DNA from: Brachycybe producta
Taxonomy: Eukaryota > Arthropoda > Diplopoda > Playtdesmida > Andrognathidae
Assembly: GCA_036925085.1 (NCBI GenBank)
Contig: JAUPFP010000012.1
Span: forward strand, 2,573,609 to 2,637,608
Reading direction: 5' to 3'
DNA: 64,000 nt
Shown: positions 9,163 through 18,904 of the stretch, piece after piece
Numbering within the stretch: the stretch's first letter is position 1
How the letters are laid out: every line of letters starts with the position of its first letter
The notes under the pieces: generated by a model
Databases searched by the model: none
The model's input: only the letters and a program-made list of their open reading frames with translations
Told to the model about the DNA's origin: nothing
Made by a program: the position numbers and the translations under genes

Positions 9163-10125
9163 GTGCCTGAAACGGATATCATCACCGAAGACGGCATTGA
9201 GTTTGCTCTGATACAAGTGGCGGGACAAATCCGCCGGATTCCTCTTCCAGCAGCAGACTCAGCCGCCGGAGCACCTACTCCTGATAAACCCAACAACGAC
9301 AGTTCTGACGACTCTGAGGACATACCAGTCAAGGTGCTCGCCCGGGCTCCTGCACATAAATGGACCCCGGACGAGCTAATCGTTTGGCAGGACACGCTCG
9401 ACGTCTTTAAACAGTCCACACAAGAGATTGGGTGCCACGAAAATAAAACAATAGCCATCATGGCTCCTGGAACCCAACCACCGACGAAGGGCCACTCCTG
9501 CTGCCGAAGACTAATGACAACGGTGTATGAGCAGCTGGTAGACAGCTGTTCACCTCAAGAAGTCGGAGACTACGACACCAGCGACAAGAACCCGCACATC
9601 GCCGTCACGATCAACGGAAAAACTATACGGATGCTCGCGGACACCGGAGCTACGGGCAGCGTCATCACCGCTGAACTCACGCAGAAACACAAGCTCGAAA
9701 TCGAGCCTGTGTTAATCCCACCCAACATTCAGGGTGTGGGAGGCCAACGGATCACCGTGGTGGGACGACTCGCCGCGACGGTCCAGCTGGGCCCCCACGC
9801 TGTGCGAGGGCACTTACTAGTGATTACCGGCTGGCACGAAGCCATCTTAGGCCGAGATCTAAGCCGGGCTCTGCACTTAGCTGTGTCCATGACAACAAAT
9901 AAAGTATATGTGGAGGACGACCTCTTCGAGTCCACACTCCGACAAAACAGCATTGAAGCACACATCGGATGGGCTCTGGGAGAGACCTCCTTAGAGGCCC
10001 TTGGAAAATCTGCCAGCGCCTCTGGGGGAACCTCGAAACTCCACCCCGTAAGTGACGACGAAAGCAACGGCCACCCACGCTGTCAGGAAACTGAACGTGA
10101 CGAAAATAACACAATAATTCATTAG
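9163..10125 (+). CDS. Retroviral-type aspartic protease of element G1
   Basis: 320 codons in the same frame as the gag zinc knuckle, beyond one TAA. The catalytic motif LADTGATGSVIT is at about residues 158-169, preceded by HIAVTINGKTIRM. The flap-like segment contains GVGGQRITVVG and the C-terminal motif is AILGRDLSRALHL, all typical of gypsy-type retropepsins. The domain appears complete. The normal next domains, reverse transcriptase and integrase, are missing, and the stop codon at 10123-10125 forms the first bases of a 13-bp hairpin. Confidence 0.8.
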   Translation: MPETDIITEDGIEFALIQVAGQIRRIPLPAADSAAGAPTPDKPNNDSSDDSEDIPVKVLARAPAHKWTPDELIVWQDTLDVFKQSTQEIGCHENKTIAIMAPGTQPPTKGHSCCRRLMTTVYEQLVDSCSPQEVGDYDTSDKNPHIAVTINGKTIRMLADTGATGSVITAELTQKHKLEIEPVLIPPNIQGVGGQRITVVGRLAATVQLGPHAVRGHLLVITGWHEAILGRDLSRALHLAVSMTTNKVYVEDDLFESTLRQNSIEAHIGWALGETSLEALGKSASASGGTSKLHPVSDDESNGHPRCQETERDENNTIIH

Positions 10126-11532
10126 TGTTTATTTCATGACTATGGAAATAAACACTACAAATTATCAAATAACAACAATAGAAGAGAAAGAGGAATTTGA
10201 GAGGACAACTGAGGACAGTTGTCAAAAGGTGGGGGAGGGGGTAAAAGGAACCCCACAACGAATAAACAACCCCACAGCATCAACAACCCCTCTAAACACT
10301 CTCAAATAACTCCTAAAACTACAAAATTCACACAACTTTAATTTTTGAAACAATTCTAAACTTTTCAACATGGCCACCAATATTTACATATTGGCAACCA
10401 TTTCAAACATTACAATAACTGGACCAGAACCACGTGGCCTTCACAAACAACTGTCAATCACGTGGTACACCTGAGATAAACGCCGAAGGCCAGTCAAGGA
10501 CGTTCAGAAAAAATAAGAAAATCAAAAGCCATAAAAGGGTCAGCAAAAGAAAACACCATGCTCCCCTTTATTATGGGTGAACGTCATTGACCATGCTTTT
10601 GACAGTAGGAAGACAGAAAAACTTCAAAGAGACAATTGCTCTGGGGGCCAGACCAATACACTGAGACTTCAAAGAAAAAAAAACAAACAACGGAAAACTG
10701 CAGGCCATAAATGGATAAAAGAAAAAAAAACAGTTTTGAAGATTTTGTGAGAGCGGACACCTTCAAATAAATAATAAAATTGAAGAACCTGTCACCCTCT
10801 AAATTAAAATCGGATTTTTGGGACATCAACTCCCACCCCAAGAAACAATAACAAACAGCAAGGTGCATTTGTAACCTTACTGACCCATCTACACTGCCTT
10901 TTCAAAAGACATTAAGGAAAGGAAGGGGAGAAAGTTAATGGGCAACTTCACACCTCGGTGTGAAATAAAATAACGGCCCTTCTCCTTCAAGATTCTTTAG
11001 TCCTTTTGTTTATCTAAAAATAATAAACAGGACCGACTCTGATAAGAATTAGATCAACACCTCTCACACCTAATATCGGTGGGACAACCCCCACCCCCAA
11101 TAAATAAAGTCGTGAAGAAACCAATTAGAGTAAGAAGTCTTATTCTAAAAGGGGCTGGCCCTTCTAACTTTTAAAAAAAATTAAATAGAAATATATACAA
11201 GTGACCAAACCTGGTCAATTACCACTCGATTTGCTCTCCTCAAAGAAGCGCTCGTTTATGTTCATCTCTTTATGTTCGATCTTCTTCGATCATCAAATCT
11301 TCAATCTACTTCTGTGCCAAGTTCCAAATTTTAATTTCGAACTTCTTCAGTTTTCGTTTTCATCAAAAGCTTGAGTGCCACCTTCAAGCCTTTGAACTCA
11401 CGTGCAGTGCATCAAGCCTTCAGAACTTTTTGGAACTCTTGAAATAATAACAGAGTGATCGGGGACCGATTTCTGTTATTATTTGGAAGTGAACACCAGA
11501 AGCGGGACTTTCGAAAAAGAACTTTCTAACTC
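10126..11532 (+). repeat. Non-coding hairpin-rich leader between protease and third ORF of G1
   Basis: No ORF with recognisable content. Perfect inverted repeats: 10123-10135/10145-10157 (13 bp), 10204-10211/10216-10223 (8 bp, loop AGGA), 10377-10383/10388-10394 (7 bp, loop TTAC), 10430-10436/10459-10465, 10947-10954/10957-10964 (8 bp), 11078-11083/11090-11095, 11213-11217/11222-11226 (loop AACC), and 11442-11454/11472-11484 (13 bp, enclosing a further ATCGG/CCGAT stem). It occupies the same place, before the third ORF, as the array in element A. Confidence 0.65.
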
Positions 11533-11908
11533 TTGAAAATGCCAGATAGAGGCTCATGGAGAGGAGGCAGAATGATGTCTGCCTCTTCTAGTGAAGATGA
11601 GACAGAAAGTGGAACGGCGGGGACCGCTGGATCCCTCTCTCAATCTACCTGCCAACTACAAAAAGCGGGCACCGCCAGTGCGCCCACAACAAGAAGAGTC
11701 GCCAAACATAATAGATAGGCGCCGCACCTCCTCTGAGCCGGAGAATTTTCACCGGCGTGGGGAGAAGCGCCTAAAAGCAAGCTTCAAGCGACCTGCCAAT
11801 GTCGGACGCGAAGGGAAGCCTGCTGCTCCAAGCAGCATCGTCCCCTTTGACATCACGACATCGAAACATTACTGAGAGGAGCGGGAAGACCGCATCGATA
11901 TCAATACC

Positions 11909-13402
11909 ATGGCATGGGGGGTTAACCAGGCGTTCCACGATAGCATCGCGCCTGGCCAACCCATTCCAGGTGGAGCTGCAGCTAGAGGGAAGCGTGGGGG
12001 AGGCGGGTCTGTGCCTTCCCCTCTCGAAAACCTCCACTTGGAGCTACAAAGGGAGGCTGCTCTTCGTCAGGCAGCCAAGGACAAGAAGGAAGGGGAGGAC
12101 AACTTGGCGTACCTCCGTGCAGTCTGCATCCGCCTCGCCGAGCTGGGTCTGCCTTGTACGGCACAACTCCCGAAGGAGGAGCTCCTACAAATCGAGGCCC
12201 GACTCCGAGAGACAACACAGACTCCACCACCAACTATGCCATCGCCTCCACCCTCGAACTCGCCAGCAACCCTGACAACTAGCCTCTCTACATCTCCTAC
12301 CCCGTTTGTGATGCCACCAGAGCCTTTCCAACACCATTCACCGGTGCCGTCGATCACTCCGCCACCTCCTCCTCATACACCATTATCATCACCACCAACC
12401 TCCCGATGTGCCACGCTTCCACGCAACGAGACCGCCACACCGACTCCGATTCCAAAGTTATCTTCCATAGTGGTGGTCCCCCAACCTGTTCGTGTTCAGG
12501 TTCCCACTGGGGCTCGCCCCAAGGAACCCCAACAGTCCTACAGGGGCCACCACTCTTCTCGAGAGTCTCTTCAACGGCCACAGCCACGTCGCTCTTCGCC
12601 TCGTGGTTCCCAACCTTCACCCCGACGCCGACCCGACGGAAGAAACCAGCAGGAACAACGTGGTTCCTCTGGACGCGGCCCTCCGCCGTGCGACAACTTC
12701 GATCCAAGGGTCAGGCAGGATCTACCGGACCTATGCGTCCAACTGGACCGTGACCGTCCCTACGAGACTCGGGGCCCCTCTAATCGGGTCCCACACCGCT
12801 CTCCTCCTCCGCCACTTCCGGGCCGCCCTTCTGGAAAACCTATGCCCATGCCTTTGATGCCGCCACCTTCCACCGAGCGTGCCGCCTTCTTGAAAAAGCA
12901 GAAGGCCATCACAGACCTTCTGCAAGGTGTCATGCAAGAGGGAGGTGACCCCATGGAGGTGCTGGGCCGTCCACCAGAAAGTGCCAAGCCATTCGAGGCA
13001 CTGAGTAGGAAATCAGCATCGAAGCGACTACGTCAGCGGGCCCACGATATGGCCCGGTCCGCCCTGCGCCATGCCAGGCCTATCGCAGGCGCATCGGTTC
13101 CCCTGGAACCTGCGGCTCCAACACCAGCCCGACCAGCCGCACCGCCCACTGTACCCCCTGCCGGGGCTACTCTGGGGCGGTTACCGCTGGATCGTCCGTT
13201 CCGTGCAGCCACCTCCGGCGAGAGGTTACTCAACAATCGGTGGGTCACATGGCAGCGCGAAGTGCGCTCGGCCAACACCCTCTACGTAGGCCACTTTTCT
13301 TTGGAGGAAGGGTTCCCTCGTTTGGACCTCCCTCTCCGGGAGCGATATGTCGTGGGACTCTCGCCTGACAAGTGTCCTCATGTCCTCGTGTCCTCATGTT
13401 GA
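11909..13402 (+). CDS. Third-ORF protein of element G1, Pro-rich with conserved C-terminal block
   Basis: 497 codons from ATG 11909. The same frame is open upstream from about 11591 apart from a TGA at 11873-11875, and another frame opens at ATG 11539 (PDRGSWRGGR), so the original start was probably near 11539 with one frameshift since. The N-terminal half has an acidic helix-like stretch (EGEDNLAYLRAV) and then long Pro/Ser/Thr- and Arg-rich low complexity. Near the end come LLNNRWVTW, YVGHFSLEE and PHVLVS, which align in order with YLNNRLGLW, YHGYYRLDE and FPVVMVV of element A. No membrane segment or catalytic motif is visible. Function unknown. Confidence 0.55.
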   Translation: MAWGVNQAFHDSIAPGQPIPGGAAARGKRGGGGSVPSPLENLHLELQREAALRQAAKDKKEGEDNLAYLRAVCIRLAELGLPCTAQLPKEELLQIEARLRETTQTPPPTMPSPPPSNSPATLTTSLSTSPTPFVMPPEPFQHHSPVPSITPPPPPHTPLSSPPTSRCATLPRNETATPTPIPKLSSIVVVPQPVRVQVPTGARPKEPQQSYRGHHSSRESLQRPQPRRSSPRGSQPSPRRRPDGRNQQEQRGSSGRGPPPCDNFDPRVRQDLPDLCVQLDRDRPYETRGPSNRVPHRSPPPPLPGRPSGKPMPMPLMPPPSTERAAFLKKQKAITDLLQGVMQEGGDPMEVLGRPPESAKPFEALSRKSASKRLRQRAHDMARSALRHARPIAGASVPLEPAAPTPARPAAPPTVPPAGATLGRLPLDRPFRAATSGERLLNNRWVTWQREVRSANTLYVGHFSLEEGFPRLDLPLRERYVVGLSPDKCPHVLVSSC

Positions 13403-13840
13403 AACCATCAGTTTCGCCGGAGATGCCATCGATGGGGCCACGGAAGTCCTTTTGGGGGGCTTTCGTCAACTCCGTCTTCGGATTGCCAGCCGGGCCGACG
13501 TTCCGTACCAGTCGCCACTACATCCCGGAACCGGATCCCCGTTATCGGATCGCCATCTTGTGGGACGCCGCTTGGGCTACACTGTACAACAAGCGGTCCC
13601 CCGTAAGATCATCGGAGATCGGGACATCTTTAATATCTTCCACCGGGATCTACCTGACAACCAGGGTCAATGGCTGTCTGCCGCATCCAGCTACCGATGA
13701 GGCCAGTTCCGGCGGGATTACCACCCCTACGGTTCATGGACTCAGGATCCTCCCCACCCTCCGCAGCAGGAATAGCTGTGCACCACATGTACTCGTGTGG
13801 TTGCCACCCATCAGGGTGGCAGTATCGAAAAATTTATAAA
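13403..13840 (+). pseudogene. Out-of-frame continuation of the G1 third ORF
   Basis: The ORF stops at 13402 just after a short direct duplication of TGTCCTCATG-like sequence (13374-13400). Two other frames (13347-13700 and 13372-13839) are open beyond it, and either could carry the original C-terminus. The breakpoint lies inside the conserved block, so this copy probably lost the intact protein through local slippage. Confidence 0.4.
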
Positions 13841-14096
13841 AAATAAAATATGTTACAACTGTTCTCTTCTTTAAATTTCAATAGCGGCTCGCCACTCAGC
13901 GAGCATTAATTATCTTTTTATGTTTTCAGCCTTTTTCACTTTTAAAGGGTGCTGAGACTTCGGTGCCAGTGCCTTTCCGTAACTACCTCTGTACAAGGTG
14001 AGTCCTCAGCCACCCATGTCTCCCCGCTGCGTAACTTGAAAACCTTCCACCCTTGGCTGGAGTACGAGGACGTACTCCAAGCAAAGTTGGAGGGTA
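13802..14096 (+). other. G1 3' untranslated region with hairpins and polypurine tract
   Basis: Perfect hairpins at 13802-13809/13814-13821 (8 bp, loop ATCA), 13887-13892/13899-13904 (6 bp) and 14059-14066/14071-14078 (8 bp, loop AGGA). The stretch AAAGTTGGAGGGTA at 14083-14096 abuts the 3' LTR and is the probable polypurine primer site. Confidence 0.6.
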
Positions 14097-14781
14097 TGTA
14101 ACACCCTGTAAACCGTGATCCCGCCAAAACCATAGCCCGGGGGGTAAACAACTCTGAACCGTCCCTCCCTCTTCTCTGACTCACCTTTCTGACTCATGCC
14201 CAAGCGGCGGATTGATACATAAAGGACCACGGTCACTTGGACCTGGTTACACCTCGCAGGTGTACACAGGTCCAAGGTATAAGGACCGTGTTCCTCTTTG
14301 TTCCTCAGTTTTTTCCTTTGCCTATATTACGAGATATTATTCCGAATCATGGGCATGAGTATTCACCGTTAGTATTATTAATATTCATCCTTGTATTCTG
14401 TGTTTCTTACAAGTGATGAATAAATGTGTTGTAACAAGAAACAGCGTTGTCCTTCTGTCTATATGTAACTAACCTCTTCAGAGGCCGGAGGCTCCATAGG
14501 GCAGGAGCTATGCGATTCTCAGCAGCTACAACATCTTCTCTTGTCGGTATACCGATGGAGAAGATGTATATCAGCATCATCCGGAAGAGAGAGATGGCCG
14601 CCACTCTCCTGCATCGATTTCACCCCCATGCAGAAGAGTGACTACAATCTGTCTCCATCCAGCTCTCTCTACAGCTCGGATCTTCTCTGTGCAGGTACCA
14701 TACTGTTCAGAGAAGAAACGAAGTGGGGAAAATGTCATCTAAAGGTTGGTAATAAAAATGGGTTGATGTCAAAAGCTCACA
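14097..14781 (+). repeat. 3' LTR of element G1
   Basis: 685 bp, starts TGTAACACCC, ends CTCACA, and closely matches 4630-5328 with small indels. Confidence 0.85.
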
Positions 14782-14868
14782 CAGGTAAACATTAACGTGA
14801 ATTTGAGTAAGACTGTGGTGAAATGTAAAAAATATTTTTTGATATATATCAAATAAATCACGATGTAT

Positions 14869-15431
14869 TGTAACGAACCACGTTCAGGGGTGAATAGATT
14901 GTCAAAAAGTATCGTTGCGCTCTTTCGAGCGGTCGGAAAGTGGTTGGTCCCGTTCGTTTCCTCGTAAGTTCCTCTCACAAGAACCTTTACAGTTTTAAGG
15001 ATCTTTTGTTGTCTACTACTCCTCGGGCTTTCGCCCGTTAAAGCTGGTTGATTGTGTTGTCTTCTGAAGACTCATCTAGTATTGGAGATCCAGGTTTACA
15101 CCTGGGTTGACAGGACTAGATGAGGAAATATTCAAAGTTCTTCGTTCGATCTTGATCAGCATAAAAATAAGACTTAGCAACTTTCTGCTCATAACAATCA
15201 TTTTATTTCCACAAATTTACAAGTGATTCTGAATTTGGCCACAATCGGGCATGGATTCATTATCTGAGCAATCAATTCAACAAGTGCTTAACAAACATAA
15301 AAACAGGATACTGAGAACACTTTCTCAGAATCCTCTGATTGGGCAAACTGGCCAATCAACATGATTGACCAGTGGTCATCAAAATATAGAAAAATGACTC
15401 AATCAAAACAAAAATAGAAAAGAAAGTTACA
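14869..15431 (-). repeat. LTR of family LTR2, minus strand
   Basis: In its own direction it starts TGTAACTTTC and ends GTTACA, giving 6-bp terminal inverted repeats (TGTAAC/GTTACA). It matches much of 31005-31643 on the plus strand. An internal-region tail lies directly upstream in its orientation (15432-15826). Confidence 0.65.
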
Positions 15432-15826
15432 ACCCCATAGACTTAATGCTGAGGCTTATCAGGACAATCTCTTTGTATTAAGGGGTGGGGCTGGGAGGAA
15501 AAAGGACCCAAGCCCCGTGGTGCGACCCAAGACAGGATATTGGTATCATCAGCTGATAGAACTAGGTCAATCCTCTGTACGATAGTACAGAGGGTTGACA
15601 AAGTTTCTGCCAATCCAGACAAAAATAAACGAGCCAGGATCGCTCCTGGACTTATCGTTTCACCATATAAAAAATATCCAATATTTTGATATTTTCCAAC
15701 CCTGATGTCATGACAGTGATGTTTGACAGCACAAAACACACCACCAGTTAAGAAATGTGCTTGAGTCAACAGCAGTGTTGCCTCTCCTTCCAGATGCCAA
15801 ATTTCCCTACAATGTGAATGTTTCAC
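15432..15826 (-). pseudogene. 3' internal tail of an LTR2 element, possible third-ORF remnant
   Basis: Open for 127 codons from 15826 to 15443 on the minus strand. It contains KYQNIGYFLYGE, which loosely resembles the Y-x-G-[FY]-[FY] signature of the other third ORFs, but the match is weak. Two perfect hairpins lie here: 15572-15580/15585-15593 (9 bp) and 15634-15639/15644-15649. Both recur near 30812-30911 before another LTR2. The segment may be only untranslated 3' sequence. Confidence 0.35.
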
Positions 15827-15831
15827 TACAA

Positions 15832-16620
15832 GCGGTCACTCAACAACTATTACTATGATGACAGTTTTGTATGCATGGTGACAGTAATCATGATAGTTAC
15901 TATCATTGTCGCAATGGTACTATCAACTATCTAGTCAAAGGAGATAGTTTGATGGTGCTCTCGCAACAGTGCAATAGTGACTATCATGTGGTCTGTACGA
16001 TGATAGTTCTTGCAATAGTTGCTGTCATGACAGCAACTACCTGAAAACGAAGCTTAATTCAACTGCATTGCCACAATGTGGTTAACCACATTATAGTATA
16101 GGTTAATGTTGTCACTTCCTGTGTTCAAACAAAACCTTTTGTTTGACTTTAGAATGTGTAAATCGGTTAAACGTTTTAGGCAAAGTAGGCACCGGCCCAT
16201 GGGCCCCACGCCTTTCCGGAGCCCTTCGACAACGGTTCAAAATAATATTGATTTGATAGAGAAAGAAAGGGGCTCCAAGACTTCGACTGCCTAGGAGCCT
16301 CTACAAGGGTTTAATCTGACACTGTTTGAGAACGTCATTTCCTGTTTAGCCAAACCCTACCAACGAAATATTCTTATGGTTTTTTTGTCAGCAATGTAAG
16401 ATGGCATCTTTTTCAAATTAATTTAGCCTATAAAATTTTTCAGGCTTTTCATTTGGCGAAAAAGTATTAAAACGTCTCAAAATTCAGACCCGCAATGTTG
16501 CAGGTCTGAATCGTGTCAGTTGCGATTCTGCCCCACAACATTGAATCTGAGCAGCCCCGCAACAATGTATCGCAACAAACAATCCAGGTGTGTACTAGGC
16601 TTTACATTATCGGTATTATA
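15832..16620. other. Intergenic DNA, no gene seen
   Basis: Contains ATAGT-rich degenerate repeats (15840-16020), a short palindrome around GTGGTTAACCAC near 16078-16090, and a GC-richer stretch at 16180-16290. Nothing coding is supported. Confidence 0.5.
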
Positions 16621-16666
16621 TAAACGTAACGATCAACATCGATAAGACAAAAGAACAATAATCACT

Positions 16667-16672
16667 TTTATT
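16667..16672 (-). terminator. Candidate poly(A) signal of the peflin gene
   Basis: AATAAA on the minus strand (TTTATT on plus), about 153 bp past the peflin stop codon. Confidence 0.4.
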
Positions 16673-16824
16673 CACCATAAAAATTAACCAATTTAAAAAA
16701 TATTTATATTATAATAGAAACAAGTGAAGAAAAAAAAATAAGAAGCAGACACTGAAAACATTTAAAGAGAAATTTACAAGAAAGAACTTTTAATTTTTTT
16801 TTCGTTTGCTTTTTATATTTTAAA

Positions 16825-17048
16825 TCACAAAGTAGCAACCACTGTAGCTAAAAAATCTTCATAACTGAGTTGAACTTGTCCTCTTCCTTGTACATCTTTT
16901 CGACGAAATCCTTCAGTGTACAGATGCAACTTAACGCAAGTTAAAATGAAGTTGTCCATTGAGATCTGGCGACGGTGTCTAGGATCGTAACGTGCAATCA
17001 CGAGCGAAAGGAACTGTGGCGAAAGTTGGTATCCCATTGACTGCAAAG
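16825..17048 (-). CDS. PEF1: Peflin, last coding exon (EF-hands 4 and 5)
   Basis: Runs from an acceptor (TTATGTAG) at 17049 to TGA at 16825-16827. The split first codon joins to ...CAACAAG at the end of the preceding exon, giving ELQQALQSMGYQLSPQF, the typical peflin/ALG-2 junction between EF3 and EF4. EF4 (around RYDPRHRRQ) is degenerate, and EF5 (around DVQGRGQVQLSYEDF) has the form used for dimerisation in this family. The protein ends in ATVVATL, close to where family members end. Confidence 0.9.
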
Positions 17049-17179
17049 CTACATAAAACGAGAATTGCTGAAGATTTTAAAACTTGCATCATTTTTTTAG
17101 TCTTATAAACAAGTCTTTTTGTCAAGGTCACTTTGCAGACTTATTTAAACAGACTAATGAGTTTAAGTGGAAGTGGTCC

Positions 17180-17748
17180 TCAAGAGGCTACATCACAAAA
17201 ACTCCGCAAAGAGCACTAGCATCGTTTTTCTATGGAGTCCATAGACCCAATGTTAAAAGAAAAAAATGTTAATTTTTAAAATACCCAGTCGCGGCAATAA
17301 GTTTATTTCTCATATTTAAAGTTGTCCAATATTAAGTTTTCGAAGTGCAATGTGCACCTTAAATATATGCTGATCCAGTGATAGAATGATAAAAAATTGG
17401 TAAGTGCGGTTCTATTTTTAAAAACTATTTCAAAATCGCGAATTTCTAAGTCTTATGTTAAACTCCATTGAGTACGCGCTTGTAAGCGAACAAAATTCAT
17501 TAAAATGCTCGTAAAAATAATTTTTAAAAAAACAGAAAAAATCAGCACGTGCGCCAATGTGTTGGCTTCACTGTGGTTTAATTGTTGTTGTTTTTTAAAA
17601 TTATTTTTAGGTATTTTTTTTACGAGCATTTTAATGGATGTTTTTTTCTTTTTCTTATTTGGGCGTACTCGATGGAGTTTAACATGAGAGTTAGAAATGC
17701 GTTCTTTGCGGAGATTATTCGAATAAATTTTGTGCTGTAGCCTCTTAA
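17180..17748. repeat. Shortened copy of the long palindromic TTAA-type MITE, in the peflin intron
   Basis: The left end CAAGAGGCTACATCACAA and right end TGTAGCCTCTTAA match the ~800-bp palindromic elements at 48895, 50252 and 60189. The right arm lacks an internal segment of about 200 bp, so the copy is 569 bp. The flanking TTAA is kept only on the right. Confidence 0.7.
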
Positions 17749-18183
17749 TGCAAATCAAAATTATCTCTTAAGTAGCTTTAAATAAAAACGTTTTTATCGT
17801 TCTTCTTTAAATTATATCATGGTTGGTTTATACTTTCGCAGGCAAACCGTTCACTTTGTTACTTTTCGTTGCGATCGAATATTTAGATTGGCGCTTATTC
17901 AACCTCATTGAACGAAAGGGACTTCACAGAAAATCACAGCTCAGCTTTCTGTTTTTGCAAGGCAACGACACAATTCTGACTAGGTTTTTATAAGAAGGAT
18001 TCGTTGCAATCCATGTGTATAGTTAAGTACAGTGTGAACACAACGAAGCGAAGAAGAGAAACTAAAATAAACAATTCTAAGCGATAAGATTACGATAAGT
18101 CTTCGCCTAGGCATCGTATAGCAACGTTACACAAAATATAAACCAACCCACACACACACCAACAACAATATAAAGGTAAAAAC

Positions 18184-18327
18184 CTTGTTGCAACTCTTGG
18201 TGTTCGATGAATCCCGATCGGTTCTTGTCGTAAGAGTTAAAAGTTCCCTGCCATTCTCGAATGTAACGCCACAGAGACTGGAATTCGTCCATTCCTATTT
18301 TTCCGTCTCCGGTACGATCAAACAGAT
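18184..18327 (-). CDS. PEF1: Peflin, internal coding exon (EF-hands 2 and 3)
   Basis: 144 bp with acceptor TTTTTTGACAG and donor GTTTTT. EF2 loop DRTGDGKIGMDE and EF3 loop DKNRSGFIEHQE both have acidic or polar ligands at positions 1, 3, 5 and 12, so both look able to bind calcium. Junction codons on both sides read through into the neighbouring exons (MMIN-LFDRT and LQQ-ALQ). Confidence 0.9.
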
Positions 18328-18400
18328 CTGTCAAAAAAGACAAAAACGAATTCTTACGGAAATCTAGTTTTCGCTACTCGACTGTGAATCGTGAACGGAC

Positions 18401-18904
18401 TGATCATCATTCGGCATGCCTCGATGCTGAATCTAGACCAGTCGGAATTGGTGAGTGCTTGCTGTAGTTCCGAATCTGTGATCTGGCCGGAATTGTCAAC
18501 ATCGACCGCACGAAACCAGTCTATGACCTGAGAGTCGACGGAATAGGCGCCTCCCTGTGGTTGCGCATATGTTCCTCCTACGCCTTGCGTTTGAGAATAC
18601 GGTACTCCTTGTGGTTGTGGATATCCGCCACTTTGAGGTTGTGGGCAACCACTTTGTGGCTGTTGCGGTCCACCTTGCGATTGTGGATACGCTCCTCCAC
18701 CTTGCGATTGCGGATACGCTCCTCCACCTTGCGATTGCGGATACGCACCACCACCTTGCGATTGCGGATACGCACCACCACCTTGCGATTGCGGATACGC
18801 ACCACCACCTTGCGATTGCGGATACGCACCACCACCTTGCGATTGCAGATACGCACCACCACCTTGCGATTGCGGATGTGCACCTCCTTGCGGTTGTGGA
18901 TAAT
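18401..18904 (-). CDS. PEF1: Peflin, Gly/Pro/Gln-rich region and EF-hand 1
   Basis: Peflin is a penta-EF-hand calcium sensor that pairs with ALG-2 (PDCD6) and acts as an adaptor in vesicle and ubiquitin-ligase complexes. This exon encodes about seven nonapeptide repeats (YPQSQGGGA and variants), then less regular Gln/Pro/Gly sequence, then VIDWFRAVDVDNSGQITDSE, in which EF1 has the D-x-D-x-S ligand pattern. The acceptor (ACGATAG) is at 18905 and the donor (A|GTCCGT) at 18400. A start codon is not in this exon; a short first coding exon must lie upstream (above 18905) and I could not identify it. The long repeat-rich N-terminus distinguishes peflin from ALG-2. Confidence 0.85.
18670..18890 (-). 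repeat. 27-bp coding minisatellite in peflin
   Basis: Around seven tandem 27-bp units encode YPQSQGGGA-type nonapeptides. Neighbouring units are nearly identical at the DNA level, so array length is likely to vary. Confidence 0.85.

Larger units (their letters stand above)
4630..14781 (+). mobile_element. Element G1: near-complete LTR retrotransposon with gag, protease and third ORF but no pol core
   Basis: Two direct LTRs (4630-5328 and 14097-14781) start TGTAACACCC and end CTCACA. The base runs flanking them match: CAGG at 4626-4629 and 14782-14785, or ACAGG if the LTR ends one base earlier. This identifies them as the two ends of one insertion. A primer-binding site follows the 5' LTR and a purine-rich tract precedes the 3' LTR. 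Inside are a leader with a tandem repeat, gag with a zinc knuckle, an aspartic protease, a non-coding hairpin region and a long third ORF. Reverse transcriptase, RNase H and integrase are absent, so the copy must have depended on another element for transposition. Confidence 0.85.
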
